From: Paraphaeosphaeria minitans
Taxonomy: Eukaryota; Ascomycota; Dothideomycetes; Pleosporales; Didymosphaeriaceae
Assembly: GCA_015832175.1 (NCBI GenBank)
Contig: WJXW01000008.1
Location: 2,232,001 to 2,296,000, forward strand
DNA: 64,000 bases
Reading direction: 5' to 3'
Below the pieces are notes generated by a model, which ran no database searches, had not been told where the DNA came from, and saw nothing but the letters and a program-made list of their open reading frames with translations. Made by a program: the position numbers and the translations under genes. Position 1 is the first letter of the stretch; every line of letters starts with the position of its first letter. Positions 61,498 to 64,000 of this stretch are shown here, piece by piece.

Positions 61498-64000
61498 ATA
61501 AGTACTTTATAAACTCCTACCTCTTCTATAGCTTTAGGTGCTACTAAGATTACTCCTATAAAGAATAGCAGTAAGGTGCATAAACCTAATCTCTACTTTA
61601 GTGAATAATCTTAAACTAATATCTAGATTCTCTAGTTAGACCTCTACTTCTTTAACTTAGATAAACCCCTTAAAAATAAAAAGAAGGTTATCTTCGCAGC
61701 GACATATATGCGAGGAGATATAGGATTATAGATTTATCCCTACCTTAAAAAGTACCTAGGAATAGACTATAATAATAATAACAATAATTACGTAAACAAG
61801 CACGCTAATACAATTAATATTATTAAGAATTACAATAACTTTAAGAAATACCTTAAATAACTCTTTAGGATTGCTAATAAGAACTCTATTATAAAGGTAA
61901 AGATTTAGACTATAATTTAGAAACAATTAGTAGCTAAGTATATAGCTAAGTTTTGCAGATACGCTGTGTAACTTAACTAGGACAATAAATCTCTTTAGGA
62001 CATGTATAAACAAGAACTTAAATAGAAACTACGTAAGAAACTCTTGCGTAGTAGTGCATAAATTACTAACTTTAAAGAACTATATAAAGAAACTATTAGG
62101 ATTAATAGAGAGTAGTTTTTACTATAATAGGAGCTCTACTAAAACCCTAGGGTAATAAGCTTTAGACAACTAGCAAAAGTGGTTTATAAAAACCCTATTA
62201 GAATTGTCTAAAGGCAACAGCTAAGGAACTACTAGAGATACGAACTAATAGAAGATATTTAGTTTAACTATATAAGTAAAGGAAAAAGAGGAAGGATAGG
62301 CCCTAAGCAGTCTAACAAACGCGTTTCTAATAGAAGTTAATAACTAATAACTAAGACCCGTAAATACTTTACATGTGGTAAACTAGGCTATATAGCTAGA
62401 AACTGTAGATTAAAGAATAAAGTCTATTAAACTAAGTTAAATGTACTAACTATTAAGAACTAAGAACCTAATAAGAAATAGGAAGTTATTATAACGCTAT
62501 TTAGTTACTAACGCGTTACGCTAGAGTAAAGTAAGTAATTAGATTTACCTAACTTATAACTATATAAAGATCTAGAAGACAACTCTAATGTATACTATAA
62601 CGTAGAAGACGTAGAAGAGATACTTAGATCTCCTACTCCTTACTTATAAAGTAGGCGGGAAGAAGACAACTCTATATTACCTAAGTATAAACTAAATATT
62701 TAGGACTACATAGAACCCTACTAGGCACTAAAAGAAATGCAACTCTATAAAAATAAGAAGTTAGACTATGTACTAAAGTACTACCTAGACTACTAAAATC
62801 CTACACACTAATTCTATATATAGACGTATTATAAAGAACTAACATACGCACAACATAAGGCAGAGAAAAAGGAGAATAAGAAATAACTTAGAAGGAAACT
62901 GCGCTATAGATAAATATAAATAGACTACCCTATCGCAGCTTATAATAAACACCTCTAGGATAAATAATAAGTAAAATACTTTCCTTACCTTATGCTAAAG
63001 GGTAATAAATACTATAATATACTTATTAATAAAGACTACATACAACTATACTAGTATATATATCTAAACTAAGACTACGAATACTACTACATAGCTAAAT
63101 GTTTAGACAGCTTTATAAACTACCCTACGTAAGAAGTAACAATAGAGCTACTAATTTAACTAGTATATAGGAATAGTAAAGACTGTAGGAGAAAAAACAG
63201 AAGAACATCCTTATAGGAAAAAGAAGAAGACAATCTATATAAGCCACGTACTTAAGAATAATAACAGAAGTAGATACTTAGAAACGCATACTAGGCACTA
63301 GAACTTAACTATAACCTATATAAACAAATGTCTTTTTTAGGCCTAAACTTAGACAAGAAAACGCCTTTATTAAATTAAATGCTATAGTAAGCACAGTATT
63401 AGTTAAGCTACTAGTATAGCTTAAAGGAATACAGGCTTAAGCTCTTATAAACTTAGGAGTAAAAAAAAACTTTATATCTTATTAAATAGTAAGACGAGTA
63501 GGACTTATAATGTTAGAGAAAGAAGTACCCTATATTATTTATATTACAAATAGATCCCTAATGCCTAAGACACCTTAAATATACTAGGAGGTCACTACTA
63601 TAATAATAGTCTAAGGATATAAAGAGGAACTTACCTTAGATGTCTTACTAGAATCTAAGTATAAGTTAGTCTTAGGATTACCTTAGTTAATAATACACAA
63701 CCCGTAGATTAACTAGGGTACGAAGAAAATATTGTTTAAACGCTATAATTATACATTATAAGTAAAGCCTACGCATTAACTAAAAATAATAGTAGATAAG
63801 GGAGTTATTAATAATATAATACTGCAATAGATAGTTAAAAAATAGAAGCACACCTTAGTAGACGCTAGCAGGAACTACTAGATTAAAAAGTATAAGAAGG
63901 AGGACAATAGTACACCCTTTACCTTACTAAGAGAGTACAGGAAATGGACACATATATTTACAGAAAAGGAAGAAAAAGTAAACCTACCTAAACATTAACC
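61498..64000 (+). pseudogene. Gyp-4 gag-protease remnant
   Basis: Same peptide as Gyp-2 gag. The knuckle at about 62364-62407 reads YFTCGKLGYIARNC (first Cys and the His now Tyr). The protease region is at 63330-63700 and the window ends before the reverse transcriptase. RIP stops throughout. Confidence 0.8.

Larger units (their letters stand above)
61070..64000 (+). mobile_element. Gyp-4: chromodomain Gypsy element, plus strand, U3 type C (truncated by the window)
   Basis: 5' LTR at 61070-61480, then gag and protease up to the window end, just before the reverse transcriptase. Colinear with Gyp-2. Inserted into Gyp-3 gag after TTTTC (61065-61069). It is the innermost, so youngest, insertion in its branch of the nest, and it also carries RIP stops. 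Confidence 0.9.

Overview
The window looks like a filamentous ascomycete (Pezizomycotina) chromosome segment. Two fungal-style genes with short GT-AG introns (50-70 nt) lie in GC-balanced DNA at the left end. From about 8.8 kb to the right end the DNA is AT-rich and almost free of open frames, with the mark of repeat-induced point mutation (RIP). In recognisable retroelement proteins the in-frame stops fall almost only where CAA or CAG (Gln) is expected, and TpA is everywhere. The exact species cannot be told from the sequence; a RIP-active genome with AT-rich isochores is the safest statement.

Left end (1-8.8 kb): a MITE-like inverted-repeat element (128-557); a 585-aa fungal transcription-factor-domain protein without a zinc cluster (2622-4483, +, three exons); a doubtful two-exon mini-gene (5271-5559, -); and a 528-aa protein with a PD-(D/E)XK-like nuclease core of the DUF7924 type (6429-8124, -, three exons). 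A (CCTR)n tract, its inverse-orientation partner and a hairpin mark the passage into the AT-rich block.

Right part (8.8-64 kb): a retrotransposon nest four levels deep, resolved here from LTR ends and 5-bp target duplications. Gyp-1 (chromodomain Gypsy, minus strand, from 10223) is the outer host. Into it went Cop-1 (Copia, 10831-18142, TSD TTAAG), Gyp-E (a different Gypsy, 20220-34118, TSD CTCTA), Cop-2 (Copia, 34369-48894, TSD CATTC) and Gyp-2 (49488 onward). Gyp-E holds full-length Gyp-5 (26384-33100, TSD AAGGT). Cop-2 holds full-length Gyp-6 (35809-42525, TSD TAAGT) and a solo LTR (46387-46816, TSD GTAAA). Gyp-2 is broken by Gyp-3 (55619 onward), which is broken by Gyp-4 (61070 to the window end).

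Most interesting signal: every chromodomain Gypsy copy whose 3' end is visible carries, between the pol chromodomain and the 3' LTR, an extra reading frame on the strand opposite to pol. It has Cys motifs and/or a Lys/Glu-rich helical region. It occurs in three sequence types that go with three different U3 types of the LTR, while gag-pol and the R-U5 part stay alike. This suggests an exchangeable 'antisense ORF + U3' cassette. Two tracts of about 400 bp that are identical between otherwise RIP-diverged copies point to gene conversion or to an assembly artefact.
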